A stretch of DNA of 64,000 nt, taken from the NCBI RefSeq assembly GCF_001625305.1, contig NW_017802379.1:3806223-3870222 (forward strand). The letters run 5' to 3'. Source of the stretch: Branchiostoma belcheri (taxonomy: Eukaryota > Chordata > Leptocardii > Amphioxiformes > Branchiostomatidae). Positions 35,977-49,043 of the stretch are shown one piece after another (position 1 is the first letter of the stretch; every line of letters begins with the position of its first letter). The position numbers were made by a program, and so were the translations under genes. The notes below the pieces were generated by a model. It was not told the DNA's origin. It did not search any database and saw only the letters and a list, made by a program, of their open reading frames with translations.

Positions 35977-36845
35977 AATTATTTATTTATTTATTTATTT
36001 ATTCAAGCTTTGCCACAAGTGGAAGGGAAGGGAGAAACAGGTGGAGACCACCTTTACAGGCTCCCTCCCCAAAGACATAAATGACATTGCAATCAATCAT
36101 AGTTAAAACTAATTAAACATATTGCACAACATCGTAAGTAGACAATAATAACAATATATATAATTGCACAATTTCATAATAGCTAGATCTCTGCACATGT
36201 ACATCCGGCCGTGGAAGTGCCCCATGTCTACCGTGGCCTTATTGCTAGACATGTGGCACACCGACAAGCAGACGTCCACGTGCAGAGATTGTCAGTAACA
36301 AAATGATCATTAAATCTCTTGGTCAGCGATTTGACAAGACCCCGTTTGAATGTTTAAAGCTCGGACTGCCCCGAAGCGACAGCCCTCATATCCCGGACTC
36401 TGACTTCCAGTCTGTTCCACTCAGCCACCAAGCGAGGGATGTAGGAAGTAGCGAATGTTGATGTTTTGCAGCGAACTGGCATTAGCATATGAGACCTACT
36501 ACCTCTTGTTGGACGTGATGAAAATGAAACATAATTATGCATGTCTAAATCGTACACATTAGCCGTGGACTTAACATACAACATGATGTCAGCGATCTCT
36601 CTCCTATATGAAAGAGGTAACAGGTTGAGGTGAGCTAGTCTAGCCTTGTAGTCAAGTTCACAAGCATTGGCATTTGCACCTATAATGAACTTGGTTGCCC
36701 GCCTCTGCACGCCCTCCAACAAGGACATCAGATTGCGAGACAGAGGTGACCATATTTGACAACAATATTCAAGTAAAGATCTAGCCAATGATACATACAA
36801 GGATTTGCGTACCACAAGGCTGGACTCATAACCAACAGTTATGAG
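35977..36845 (-). mobile_element. 3' fragment of a non-LTR retrotransposon
   Basis: The minus-strand frame 36815-36354 encodes the C-terminal end of a LINE reverse transcriptase region (VRKSLYVSLARSLLEYC, QIWSPLSRN, VQRRATKFIIGA, RREIADIMLYV, PRLVAEWNRL). The 3' end runs into an (AAAT)n tract at about 35979-36004, seen as (ATTT)n on the plus strand, a usual LINE tail. It differs clearly from the element in RFC2 intron 2, so it belongs to another family or clade. All upstream parts are missing. Confidence 0.8.
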
Positions 36846-36924
36846 TTAATTATCTCACTTATCTAATCTAGCAGCTAGACCCATTTCTCCTGAGATGAGG
36901 TAGAACGTTAATGACGCTGCTGTA

Positions 36925-37085
36925 CCTTTACACTTCACTGGGCGGCGCTTTAGGAGCACCGGGTCACGATCAGGTGCAGAGAGTGCAGATTGTTTGTATG
37001 GATTGTGGGTGGACGTCAGCTGTTGCAGTACCTTCACCTTTCACTGGGCAGCGCTTTAGGAGCATCCGATCACGGTCAGGGTGGT
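36925..37085 (-). repeat. Two copies of a short interspersed repeat
   Basis: Units at about 36925-36975 and 37025-37080 share (minus strand) GTGCTCCTAAAGCGC and CGCCCAGTGAA, with a downstream GGTACTGCA segment. A third, oppositely oriented copy is at about 35655-35720, so the copies bracket the LINE fragment. The family is not recognised. Confidence 0.6.
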
Positions 37086-39479
37086 GACTGGAAATGACTT
37101 GAACTTTTGAAGGAAGACACAGAAAGAGATAGGATATGGAAGCCGAGTATACACAAAGAAACGCATCTATATATACACAATTCCGTCAATCTTCCTGACA
37201 ACTTCGATTTCATAATGAAGGCAACTTTTTTTGCCCAACTTTTCTTCTTCGCTCGCTCGTATAAGTTTTCGGTGCCCAGAGAATGTCATCCATATAATCA
37301 AATCAGATAATAATCAATTATTTCATTAGACACTTTTCTTTCTGTATGCTGCAACTGGCGAGTTAGGCCTTGCCTCAGAAGACAGTTTAGCAAACTAGCT
37401 TCTGTATTTGTTCTTTCAGCAGGTAACTAACTTCTCTATCTTGTTCTGTATCAGAAGATGGTATAAAAACGGACATAATTCCCATTCAGTTCTTTTTCCA
37501 AACGGTTGAAAATCGATATGCTGGCGGTGATGATCCATAAAATCCAGCCTTGCGGCAGTACGTTAGCTAGTCTACGCTATCGTACAGCAAGGTCAACGGA
37601 AAATTACTGAATTACTGACTCGCAAGAAAGTATCACGGGAAAACGAGACTTCTATCAAATAAAGCCATACAAAAGTACATAATCTCCCCTACATTCACTA
37701 ATTCCTTGTTTCTCCCTCATAGACCAAATAAGCCCATAATTTCCCACTAATCGGACCCCCCTCTAGGGATTTCATATCCTCTTTCAAATCCTTCTTAAGG
37801 TGTTCTGAATACACAATTAGCTTCGATTCTCCTGAGACATCCTCTTCGTTAACGGATGGAAGAGTCTTAAAGTCAGGCAACTCGCAGTGGATTATAAGAA
37901 CATTATTTATGTATGCATGTAACGTAGGAGCTTAGAATAACGTGGGAAGAAGTTGCCCATGGACCATAACTCAATTTACAACCACACGTCGCTATTTTAT
38001 CCCATATTAGCTAACGTATTTTTTTTACACTGTCGATGACCTCCAACGTTACTCCCATAAAAAATCCGGGTACATTTGCAAAATAGATTAGCCTTACATG
38101 TGCGTCAATATTCAATACACTTAAGTGCACCGCTTGCATATGAAACCGACAATGATTAAGTAGAGCACAGCATATAAATAGATGATATGATTATTATCAT
38201 CCATTAAGATTAGAGATAATTCCTTTCAGGATAACCTTCGTTGTCATTCACGCGGCGTTGGGTGAAACCGAGACGAGGAGAGGGAGAGATTAGACTTGAG
38301 AGGAGCCGCCATGATGGATGACGTCATTATCAAACGAGAGCTCGCAATTCGGTGAAGTTCGACCCGCGGCTATTCGGCTGGCAAAAGTCACGGACAACTG
38401 TCTAAAATATCAAAATTAAAGGACAGGAAGTGTGCGTAAATCTGTGAAATGAAGTATCATGAGCTTAAACTTCCTGAAAAGGGTAGAGTATTCACTATAG
38501 GAGCCCTATATGCGAACGGGATTGAGATGATTCGAAATGAGAGACCAATCGAACAAAAGAAAATGGAATTTCGTACCCTCTATTAACTTCCATGTGGATT
38601 CATAAAAAGACCTGCAAGTGCCAACTTTGACGTATGCTGGAAACTTAAGGAAGGCACAATCTACTAGCACAAAATCTATCTCTATCTCTCCTTACCGAAA
38701 GCTTTGGCCAATCAGGTATTGCGGCTTTTGGGGATATGGCCATCAATGGTATGATACCCAACCCCCTCCCCGCTATTTTACAGTGACAGGTGCATGAAGC
38801 CGCTTACTTTATTTATGACATTTCCCGTGTTTCTGTAGACACCTGTCGCGATATTCTTTAGCGCTGCACGGGGCGGGATGCGGAGTATTAATACTCACAC
38901 ACACATTTAATGAGAATACGCCTGGCATATATTCATCATTCAGCATCATTTTGTCACATTCGCTGTGCTGACTATACATTCACGGTGGCCTTTACAGTGT
39001 TACATGATTGGAATTAAGTGTTCCTATACATGTAGTTTCCTCTCCTAGTTGTTACTCTGTCATCTAATACACAAAAGTTTCAGATCCCCCTCCCAAGAGA
39101 ATTACGCTTTGAGGCGCCCTGTACTATCTTTCCAATGTTTCTTGTGATAAGTTATCGTTTCTTAACACAATTAACTAAGGGACGGCCGGCGCTACGGTGT
39201 CAGGACAGATTTCATTGCCTATTCTATTTCTGCAATTAAAAGTAGAAACGGTATCTTCCCCTTGTTGAGTTTACGTCCGATCTACTCTCCATTGGAGCAA
39301 GAACCAGTGCTCAATTTGGGTGGACGTTCCTGAGCTCGATAGCTATGAGTACCGACGTCTCAGGGATTTGTAACTTGTCAAAAACCCTGTAAACTGTAAC
39401 TGTGGTAGTAATGGCTCACTCTATGTGAAAGAAGTAAGTATTTCGTCCGAAAATAGTTTCATCGGGTTGGTAAAGTATA
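37086..39479. other. Gene-poor region
   Basis: No gene supported. One minus-strand open stretch (about 37935-37698) has protein-like composition (ESKLIVYSEHLKKDLKEDM) but no recognised family, no clear start and no splice context. Confidence 0.4.
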
Positions 39480-39623
39480 GGATATAAGGGGTTTCTTCTA
39501 CACAACCAATTATTCGTACCTTGCTGACGGTCAGAAGCTCTGAGGAAGCTAAGGTGTCTGACAGACACCGAAACGTCAGCTAGGTGCGAATAATTGGTCG
39601 TGTAAAAGAAAACCCTTATATCG
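39480..39623. repeat. Foldback with hammerhead-ribozyme-like centre
   Basis: Arms 39480-39520 and about 39582-39623 are inverted (for example ACCAATTATTCG with CGAATAATTGGT). The centre has GCTGACG (39523-39529) able to pair with CGTCAGC (39574-39580), CTGAGGA (39540-39546), a GGTGTC/GACACC hairpin and GAAAC (39570-39574). These are the ordered parts of a hammerhead (stem III, CUGANGA, stem II, GAAA), but six extra bases precede stem II. It is probably a relic of a Penelope-like or related retroelement. Confidence 0.5.
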
Positions 39624-42540
39624 CAAGTATTTCTTATAGATAAAAGCTCAAATGTAATCGGGGCAGCTTGAAGATGTCCTGAAAACTATTCCATACCGAT
39701 AGGATAATGTTTTCCATCTATTACAACCTACAGAACTGTTTTCCCATGAAATCTAGTGCCCTCCAAAACCGCCAACCATCAGTATCTGACAGACTCTCTG
39801 CAATCGTTCTAGCCATATCGAAACGCAGGGCAGTATTTGACATTGTCAAATGTCAAATGTATGGCTCTCCTTTGTAGCAGATTTTCATGACAGACGGCCA
39901 TAAAATTGATATAGCTTTTCGGCTATGGTAAATGTGAAGGTGGCATAAATTTTGACATGTTTCGGGAGTGTCTTTTACAACTTACTTTGACATTTATTTT
40001 TCGGTATCGATAAACTTTTACAGAAGTCGACAGACAGGTTGAAATTTCTGTTTACAGACAGGTTGAAATTTCTGTTTACAGACAGGTTGAAATTTCTGTT
40101 TCTACATACTAGGGAGGGCTCATTAAACCTAATAAAGTGAATTCCATCAACATGATTACTTGCCGTTTGATATCGGAAGTTCAATATCGAATTTGGCTTT
40201 ACAGAAAAGTAACCTTATCAGATGCAGACAGCGCCACGAATTCTGCACGATTACCCCGCCACTACGTGACACACCGGGATATGTCTAACCTTTACAATAA
40301 AGCCCTGGAGAATGCAGATGTTGGTTTAGAGATGTATGACCAATCGTCTTTGTATTTCAAAGCACGGTACAAAGGACGAGTAATGCCTAATTAAATTGTA
40401 GAGTCACACTCTTAAGAGTCACGTAATTAAGGATAAGAATTGGAACTAACGTATTCATTTACTGACAGAGAAAAGCCGACTAAGATATCCACGTATACTA
40501 TAGCCCGCTCAGGTCAAAGCCTACTGACACAGTCATAAGTCAATTACATAATTCCAGCTTTTGTACGTGATTCACAGCTCATGTTGCAAATTTAGGATTG
40601 CACAGAAGAAAGTGCCTAGATATTATGAATTTCACTAAGTATATAATTTCATCCTATACCGTTGTCTTTTGAAGAGTTATTTATTTTCATAGAATTGTAA
40701 CAGTTGCACAATTTGCCATACGTTGCAGCGTATCATTGTTGAGCAATAAAGTTATTCTTATCATTATATTTAGGTGCGATACATGTATGACATACATCTC
40801 TTCACGTGTTTTATGTTCAAATATTCTACATTTACGTTATATTCTAGTACCAGTTCGTCTTGTTTTGTTTTTGCTAACGTGGAGTTTTCAATAGAATTGG
40901 GACACTTATGTCGAAGTGACATCGGTGAACACCCCCAAAGTCTGATTGAATGCCACCTCCTGCGTCAAACACCCCGGCTAAAGGCGATCGCTCGTCTCCC
41001 TGATTTTTCATTAAAGAAAACGTCTCATAATCTGTCTGCATCGCATGTTTGACATTCGACTGCAACATTTGTGACAATGACAGATTGCTACCGTAGCTAA
41101 GTGTCGTCCATTTTGCCATGAATTTTGAGCTGGGTTCCCCCTATATTGGAGCACAGAACCATCCCAGTGATAACTGACTTAGTTTTATCATGGTGGGACG
41201 CTGGGAGGTAGAATCCATGTTAAGTAATACTGTTACCAACACGTGACATGTTCTTATCAACAGATTTTATTGTATTATCAATCATGTGTGCGATGTACGG
41301 TGCATACGAAATGAAGAATATGTCGTAGAATTTGTTTTAGGCCAGTGAAACTTTTGATTAGGTTCAACATGAAATTTGGTAGTCTGAGAGATTTGATATT
41401 GCTGTTGTGATGTCAGGATGGTCGAGCCGCTAGTCAGACAAACTGACGTTTCGTGAAGGTTACATTGACCGGTACACAATAAAATAGCAAAATATGAAAA
41501 CATAACCATACAAAATTTGCATCAAATGCAAATATATATAATCGTACCCTCTAAGGTATTACATATAGAAGGGAGCAATGCAAAATAATGGACCACTGCT
41601 ATTATCAACTTACAGCAGGACATAACAAATTATACAGCTCTGCGGCCTGGTCCCTAACCTCATTTTCATATGACCTTTCTCCTTCTCCTACTGACCTCCA
41701 AAGCTTGTACGTTTCTTTCAATCAACCCGCGGCCCACTTCTGACACAATGACAAAGCCCTGTGACCAGGAAAACTCGGATTTCTTTATTATATTGCAACA
41801 AAACCACGACAGACCCCGTGTCCTCTGGTAATAGAACGTTACACGACGTCCCACCAGGAGGGAGGTCTGTTAACAATGTATAATCCATCTTCATCTTGAC
41901 CCCTTATTAGATTCCAGAAAGCCTCCGTGCTTTTAGCTTACCAAGTTTATCAAATAAACCTTCCTTCCTTATTCAATGAACCAGAGACCCACCGTGACCT
42001 CCCAGTTCTATTAGCGTTCTGCTGCGATGAATCCTGTCTACGGTTCGGGAGATCGGGGGAGTTTTGGGGTCCACTTTGGGACAGGGGAACTCGATTCACG
42101 ACAAAGCCATTTGGAAGGTAATGTTTCAAGGATCACTATAGATTTGTATCTCTCGTTCCTGATCAAAAGGGCAAGCACAAATCTGACAGGATGATGCATT
42201 AAGCCGGTGGTACGTTTGGAACCCCTTGATGACATGACTCATGTACGATGCATGCCCCCCCTGGGAACGAGAGCGGCTAAGCTACGGAACTCATTTCACA
42301 AACACAATGACATCACAGTCATCTTACATCATCCTTTATTTGTAAGGTACCAAAATAATACTGGCATGTTTCAAACATCATAGTCATGTCTGGAAATAGA
42401 CGCCATTTAAAGGCTGTCTGTGAGCTAACATAAGAATACTGACCGTTTTTGTCGCACATATTTCAAATGGTTCAACCCATATATGATTGACATGAATTTT
42501 TGACATTCCTGACTTATGGGTAATGCTTTCGACTTTAATG
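39624..42540. other. Gene-poor region with a small tandem repeat
   Basis: No gene supported. It contains the 24-bp x 3 repeat at 40030-40101. Confidence 0.4.
40030..40101. repeat. 24-bp tandem repeat, 3 copies
   Basis: Three identical copies of a unit starting ACAGACAGGTTGAAATTTC. The period is a multiple of three, so it reads as a repeated octapeptide on the minus strand, but no gene context supports translation. Confidence 0.9.
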
Positions 42541-42601
42541 TCAAGAGTGGTGTGTTGAGAAACAAATAACAACATCCACTGAATACAAACCGGGTTCAAT
42601 T

Positions 42602-43515
42602 NNNNNNNNNNNNNNNNNNNNNNNNNNNNNNNNNNNNNNNNNNNNNNNNNNNNNNNNNNNNNNNNNNNNNNNNNNNNNNNNNNNNNNNNNNNNNNNNNNN
42701 NNNNNNNNNNNNNNNNNNNNNNNNNNNNNNNNNNNNNNNNNNNNNNNNNNNNNNNNNNNNNNNNNNNNNNNNNNNNNNNNNNNNNNNNNNNNNNNNNNNN
42801 NNNNNNNNNNNNNNNNNNNNNNNNNNNNNNNNNNNNNNNNNNNNNNNNNNNNNNNNNNNNNNNNNNNNNNNNNNNNNNNNNNNNNNNNNNNNNNNNNNNN
42901 NNNNNNNNNNNNNNNNNNNNNNNNNNNNNNNNNNNNNNNNNNNNNNNNNNNNNNNNNNNNNNNNNNNNNNNNNNNNNNNNNNNNNNNNNNNNNNNNNNNN
43001 NNNNNNNNNNNNNNNNNNNNNNNNNNNNNNNNNNNNNNNNNNNNNNNNNNNNNNNNNNNNNNNNNNNNNNNNNNNNNNNNNNNNNNNNNNNNNNNNNNNN
43101 NNNNNNNNNNNNNNNNNNNNNNNNNNNNNNNNNNNNNNNNNNNNNNNNNNNNNNNNNNNNNNNNNNNNNNNNNNNNNNNNNNNNNNNNNNNNNNNNNNNN
43201 NNNNNNNNNNNNNNNNNNNNNNNNNNNNNNNNNNNNNNNNNNNNNNNNNNNNNNNNNNNNNNNNNNNNNNNNNNNNNNNNNNNNNNNNNNNNNNNNNNNN
43301 NNNNNNNNNNNNNNNNNNNNNNNNNNNNNNNNNNNNNNNNNNNNNNNNNNNNNNNNNNNNNNNNNNNNNNNNNNNNNNNNNNNNNNNNNNNNNNNNNNNN
43401 NNNNNNNNNNNNNNNNNNNNNNNNNNNNNNNNNNNNNNNNNNNNNNNNNNNNNNNNNNNNNNNNNNNNNNNNNNNNNNNNNNNNNNNNNNNNNNNNNNNN
43501 NNNNNNNNNNNNNNN
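42602..43515. other. Assembly gap (914 N)
   Basis: Run of N that removes the 3' part of the leucine-rich-repeat gene. Smaller gaps are a single N at 53507 and 20 N at 53558-53577. Confidence 1.
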
Positions 43516-44535
43516 CCGCCCGAACCACTTCATGCGGCAGTCGCAGGAGAACGGGTTCCTGCCGAGGTACAGGACTTCCAGAGTCCGGGCCACGGGCAGG
43601 AACGTGCGGTCTTGTAGCGCCATCAGTCCGCATGACCTTAGGTCAAGTTCGCGTACCGCCGCCAGCCCCGCGAACGCGCCCTCGTCGATGAAGGACAACA
43701 GCTGCGAGTTTCGGAAGGTCACGGTCTCGACGTTGACGAGGCCAGCCAGCGCTTTGTCGTTGAGCGCGCGAAGTTTGACAGAGTTGTCCATTTTCAGACG
43801 GCGGACTGTGGGAAGACGCGGGAAGGACCCGTCACTCAGCGTCGCTATGGACGTACGCTCGGCAACCAGTTCTTGCAGGACGCGTAACCCGGCTAGCTCT
43901 GTTTTGGGAATGGCGCGAAGATTTGGCATGGAAATGTCCAAATACGTCAAAGCCTCCAGACCGTTCAGAGTTCCCTCTGGGAGGAACTTTTGAGACACGC
44001 CCGCAAGTTTGAGGAACTTCAAGTTCAGGAGGATTGAAAAGTCCCCGGGTTGTACTACAACCGGGTTGTCGCTGAGGTCCAAGATCGTTAGGGTCTCCCG
44101 TACGGCCCTCAGGGCGTCGATGGGAACTTGGGAGAGCTGGTTACCCGACAGGTATAGTCGGTTCAGGGCCAGAGACTCGTTGAAAAACGCGGGTGGAATA
44201 GAGGAGATGTAGTTCCCGCGAATGGACAACGTGCTCAGGCTGGCTGCACCTGGCAGCAGGTTCGGCAGTTGCCTTATTTGGTTATCGTCGACGTAGAAGG
44301 CGAGCAGGTTCGGCAGTCGTCGGACGACGTCGGGATCCAGGACGGTGAGGTTGTTGTTGGTGACTCGCAGCAGCGTGACGCTGTCCGGGATACCGTTGGG
44401 CAAGGAGGTGAGCCCCTTACTGTCGCACAGGACGGTCTTGTCCCCCGGCAGGCAGAAGCACAGTTCCGGGCACGAAAAGGCTCCCGCGACCATAGCCAGT
44501 AGGCACGCGGACATCAATACACGTCTTCCCGCCAT
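43516..44535 (-). CDS. Leucine-rich-repeat secreted or membrane protein (partial)
   Basis: An uninterrupted minus-strand frame of 340 residues from ATG 44535 to the gap edge. It has a signal peptide (MAGRRVLMSACLLAMVAGAFS), an LRRNT cap (CPELCFCLPGDKTVLC), about ten LRRs of roughly 24 residues (FYVDDNQIRQLP, LYLSGNQLSQVP, LDLSDNP) and the start of an LRRCT cap (NPFSCDCRMKWF). The coding sequence is GC-rich and intron-free so far. What follows is lost in the gap: the protein may carry Ig or fibronectin domains and a membrane anchor, or be purely secreted, so a specific family cannot be named. Translation across the gap is meaningless. LRR ectodomain genes of this type usually serve in adhesion or recognition. 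Confidence 0.88.
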
Positions 44536-47500
44536 ATCCTCCGTTGCGTAGACTAAATCACTGGTTAATTAGATTTTTCATAAAGGGCTTGTAGCTCGTC
44601 TGTCACGGATCGATCGGGCTTCGATCTCGGCGGGAAGTGTTTGTTGCCAAGTCCTTTTTTATCCAGGCGCGCTGACAATAGGGCCCCGTATTTCGATCCG
44701 GTTTATCCTCCGAGTATTCTCCAACCGTCTGAAGATAATACCGGTCCGTAACTAACGATTTTCGAGGTAAGCCCGCTGTGCTGTTAGACAGATGCACAAT
44801 GGAGGCAAATAAGCAGATGTCACGTTATAAGCCGACGAGGCTCCTTTAGATTCTCGTTCCCAGGGGGCAGCCTAATTTTCCTAGACAAGCCCTAAACAGA
44901 TTCACGTTCCCAGGAGAGTGTAGTAGTAGTGTCCACGTGGCTGGGCCCGGCTGTGGAAGGCGGGGAGGGGGGCGGTGTCAGTCCGGTAATATACCGTCGC
45001 GTCCCAGTTTCCACGTCTGCTGGCAATCGATTCCTCCCAGTCAATTTCCTGAGGGTCAGTGTCAATCACTGGGAAACGTTGTTCTCCCTGAGGGGGAACA
45101 GAAATATTTAATGGTTATAAATGGATGCTATTATATCACATTTATACGTTCAACCAACAATTTGACAAACACTGTCAAATTTGAACTCTTTTCCTATCTT
45201 TTGAATTAAATAACCTTACATGGTACTACTGAAATTAATAGAAAGGGTACATAAAACAAGTAAGAGCTTTTAAATCTATCTAGAACAAATAAGAAATTTT
45301 ACGCCAGATGGAGAGAAAAATCCCCCGTAATCCTCTGATGGCGCGGGGCCCTCCCCTGTAGGATTAATGTACCGTCCCTCAAGGCGAACGTCATCCGGTA
45401 ATGGGTTTCTTGTGCCGGTTTAAAAGCGGGCCGCACCTGTACCCCAGAGACCCTCCACACACACGTCTATCCACACAGCTTTTCCGGACGCCAGTTTTTC
45501 TAACAAACATGTGCATGGCGTTCTGACCCCTACACGGTACCGAACAAAAGCTGTCGCCCAACGATGACATTTCTAGCCTGTAGACATGTTTGGTTTTCAT
45601 TATGTACAGTCGTGCACGGTTATTTGTGAGCGTTAAAAGATGTATACCTGTTCTACCAAACCATAGTACATTTCATAGAAACTTTAACAACTAGATAATC
45701 GATCATGTTGGTCGTCTGTGAACGCGGATTTCGGCGGATCAAGTTTGACGTATCGACAGCACCGAGTCTAATCAAAACTAAATCCGTAGAAATCTTTATT
45801 TTCGTTTTTATTTCCAACTTTAATGCCGAAATGGAATCCTGATGGGTAATGCAATATCCTAGGCTAGAGTCCCTACCGCTGTAGCATAGCAAAGGCAGCG
45901 GGCCGTTTTCAGACGATTTTATTTTGAGGACGGGCCCGGGGGTTCCTTTTGCAGTGGACTGTCCTTCAGTTCCCTACCTAAGTCAGGAAAGGGAAACGAC
46001 CTTAAACAGTAAAATCAGTATAAGGACGCTGTGGTTGTGACTAGTGTACAGTTGTATCCAGACCGTGTGTAAAACAAATGACTAAAGCCATAAATCCTCT
46101 CTGTACACAAGATGGTGGACAGTGAGCATATATCACTTACATTAAATCAACTGTAGCAGCAAGAGCAAACACGACCGATTGCTGCCAGCCTTACAGAAAG
46201 TATAGATACGTTTTACTTCGACCAATGGCTAACAAGCCCACACTGAAAATCTTCAACAGAAAATAACTTTAGCCATACAAAGGAGGTTCAATCTCAAGAC
46301 TCGCTGTCCTTAACTGACTTGAGTCGTATGCTCTTTGGCCAAATCTTTACTTTAACCCAAGGATGTTGTAGCGACTCCATATTTGGAGGGAGGAGTAATT
46401 GACTTTGGACTTGTTTAGAGACAAGAGTTTGGCAAACAACGTGTACAGATGTTTCCCTGAGACAAGAGTTTGGCAAACAACGTGTACAGATGTTTCCCTG
46501 AGACAAGAGTTTGGCAAACAACGTGTACAGATGTTTCCCTGAGACAAGAGTTTGGCAAACAACGTGTACAGATGTTTCCCTGAGATCTAGACTTCACAGA
46601 GACGCATTGTTCTGATAAAAAGAGGTAAACATCTAGACAAATATCTCCCTCCCGAGTTTTTGCTGAGATAGAGGGCTTTAAAGAGATGTTATCTTTATGA
46701 GAAATATAACCGTACCCTTTGGAGTTATTTTTTCACTAAGGGACTGACTGGCCGACTTCAGGTCAGATGCGGAATGTTAATGATGAAGACCCGCAATCAA
46801 AATCGAGATCAGCTGATATGCGGATGCAAAAAAGGACATCTACTTTCGTCGCTTTCAAAGTTAACACGATGTTTTTAGAATCCTTTATCTAATTATAAAG
46901 GCGACGGTTTGCTATTTCCTCCGGTGCATTGTTCGCACTTCTATTATCAGTGACCTCATTATTGTTGTGCAAATATTCGCCTCCTAATCGCGTGATAATT
47001 CGGTCAATCTGTGACGGTGCATTTTTAGGTTCTTGACATGCCCCCCTCCCCCTCAGCAGTTTGTGATATCTGCCACACTTCTACATTTTCCAGGGATCCT
47101 TTGTTATCGTTTGGGTTTAATCTTGCGGAGAGAAATGTAATCCGTGGGAAGCCAATAAATTAAAACGCAAGTTCACGGCTACATGACTTGACTACGAAGT
47201 AGCTGCTAGGATAACTAATTTTGGCGTTGAGACAGAGTGTAGCTGATAGTCATGCCGCATCTGTGCCAGACTTATTAGCGCGGATCAGTGAAAGCGTTGT
47301 GCTACCTGGGACGGCATGGGAAAACACTAGTCAGTTCAACCGCTCCGTTTGAAAGCAAACAAGCACGTTATTCATACCCCGCTAGCCGTATCGGACTGCC
47401 TCGGCCGGCTAGAGTGTCCTTTGTGTGCAGTAACGGGTAACGGTCCGCAAATGGGGGCCAACAAAAAGTAGCTGGTTCCGTATCAAGTGGTATAAAGGGC

Positions 47501-49034
47501 TTACCTTTCACTAGCTGGGGGCTGCGGGAACTGCGGCGTCCTGTGGACACTTTAAACACTCCCGGCCGCTTCTAATTCAGCTGCGAAACAGTTGTAGGAA
47601 ATGTAAAGCATCCGAACGGCAAACAGTAAGGGAAAACAAGCACATGCTTTCTCCCTAGCAGCCCGTGGTTGTTGTTCCCGTGCTGTAGTGGCGGGCCCCA
47701 GGCCGTCTTTTGTGTTGTCCTCGCGCGTCTTGTGTTCCCCTAACCTCAGCACGCAGTCCTGCCGAGCACGTTATTCAAATGTACAAATGAATCACAATCA
47801 GAGAGAGGGTGCCACAAGGGGGGGGACGCACATTATGCGTGACTCAATGATATCCGGGCGAGTTTAAAGTCATGGGGGACGCCACTTTCTGAAAAAAAGC
47901 TCCAGGGTTGCCCCATTCTGAAAGCCCAAGCGTCGCACGCTGCGTTTTCTTAGCTTCTGTTTACCATGCCCTTCAGCATGCCCTTAGGTACCATGGCAAC
48001 GGTGTGAAACAAGACGCCCTTTGTAATAACCTTTGATCCGTACTGTAACCCCATATTGTCCACTAATCGAACCTCCCCGTGCTCGAATGGGACCGTCCTG
48101 ATGTACCTGGCAGATGCCCGCAAATTGGCGATATGAGTATTTCCCCACTACTCCCTGTTAGGCTCTTAAAATATCCTAGATAGTAATCACTAGACCTGCA
48201 CGCCGAGCTTTGTACATTTAAATGCGGGCATATTTTCGCCAAAAGCACGTCCGACATGCCCTGATTGCTGCATTTGATAGTATTGTGGTGCCATTTAATG
48301 CTCGGGGTGTGCGGCATCGCCATTAATAAATAAGTGCCGTGAGCTAAGTTGATTTGGTGCGGGCGCCTGCGTCCCATCTCCCGTTCAGATCCAATCTCCT
48401 TCACGGTCATACATCACGGCACAGGCCCGGTAATGACGGCTGGCTTCAGCTGAGCGAGAGGATGACCACGTGCGGTGATCTCATCCCCGGCTCAGTCTCT
48501 AGCGGACCCGTTATTTAATTTCCTACGCCATTATCTAGCCGCCAAATTACGTTAGAGACAACTCAGGGAGGAGATACGTCGTCGTCTGTGGCAGCAAACC
48601 CGAACATGTCAGGAGTCATCAAACATAACTTTGTTATGTATTCATAAAGATCGTAGTTCTAATGTCTAGACCCTGGTTCTAATGCAAGAAATTGAAAAGT
48701 AATGTAGTTGTGTGCATAAAAGTAAAAATGCTAACATTTATTGTAGTTTTTAGTGTATGTAAATGAAATCATCTCTGGAGGTACCTGAAGCGTGGCAGAG
48801 AGCCAGGGATCCTCACGCTTGTTCTTGAGAGAACGACAGACGGGGTGGACCATGCAGAAAATGATCAGCGCCAAAGGAACAAACCACGGCTACTAGTGGG
48901 GGAGGGCGTAGACTGATATCTATATTTCTTTCCCTTGTAGCCTTGTACACGCAGTATATACCAGCACCGTCAACTTGAGAGATAACAAAGGATGGATACT
49001 TTGGGATGGGATGGTTTGCAGAGGGACGTCTGGG
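44536..49034. other. Upstream of the LRR gene; no other gene supported
   Basis: The sequence right after 44536 should contain the LRR-gene promoter and 5' UTR. The rest has no convincing exon on either strand. It contains the 41-bp minisatellite at 46420-46584. Confidence 0.4.
46420..46584. repeat. 41-bp minisatellite, 4 copies
   Basis: Four near-identical units beginning at 46420, 46461, 46502 and 46543, each opening GACAAGAGTTTGGCAAACAA. The period is not a multiple of three, so overlapping open frames repeat in all frames of the minus strand and are artefacts. Confidence 0.95.
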
Positions 49035-49043
49035 CGTTGGCCG

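Noticed and set aside
42541..43633. Long minus-strand frames through the gap
   Set aside because: They consist mostly of translated N; only 43516-44535 is real sequence.
46294..46597. Overlapping repeated open frames, and a CRISPR-like look
   Set aside because: Generated by a 41-bp minisatellite with no spacers.
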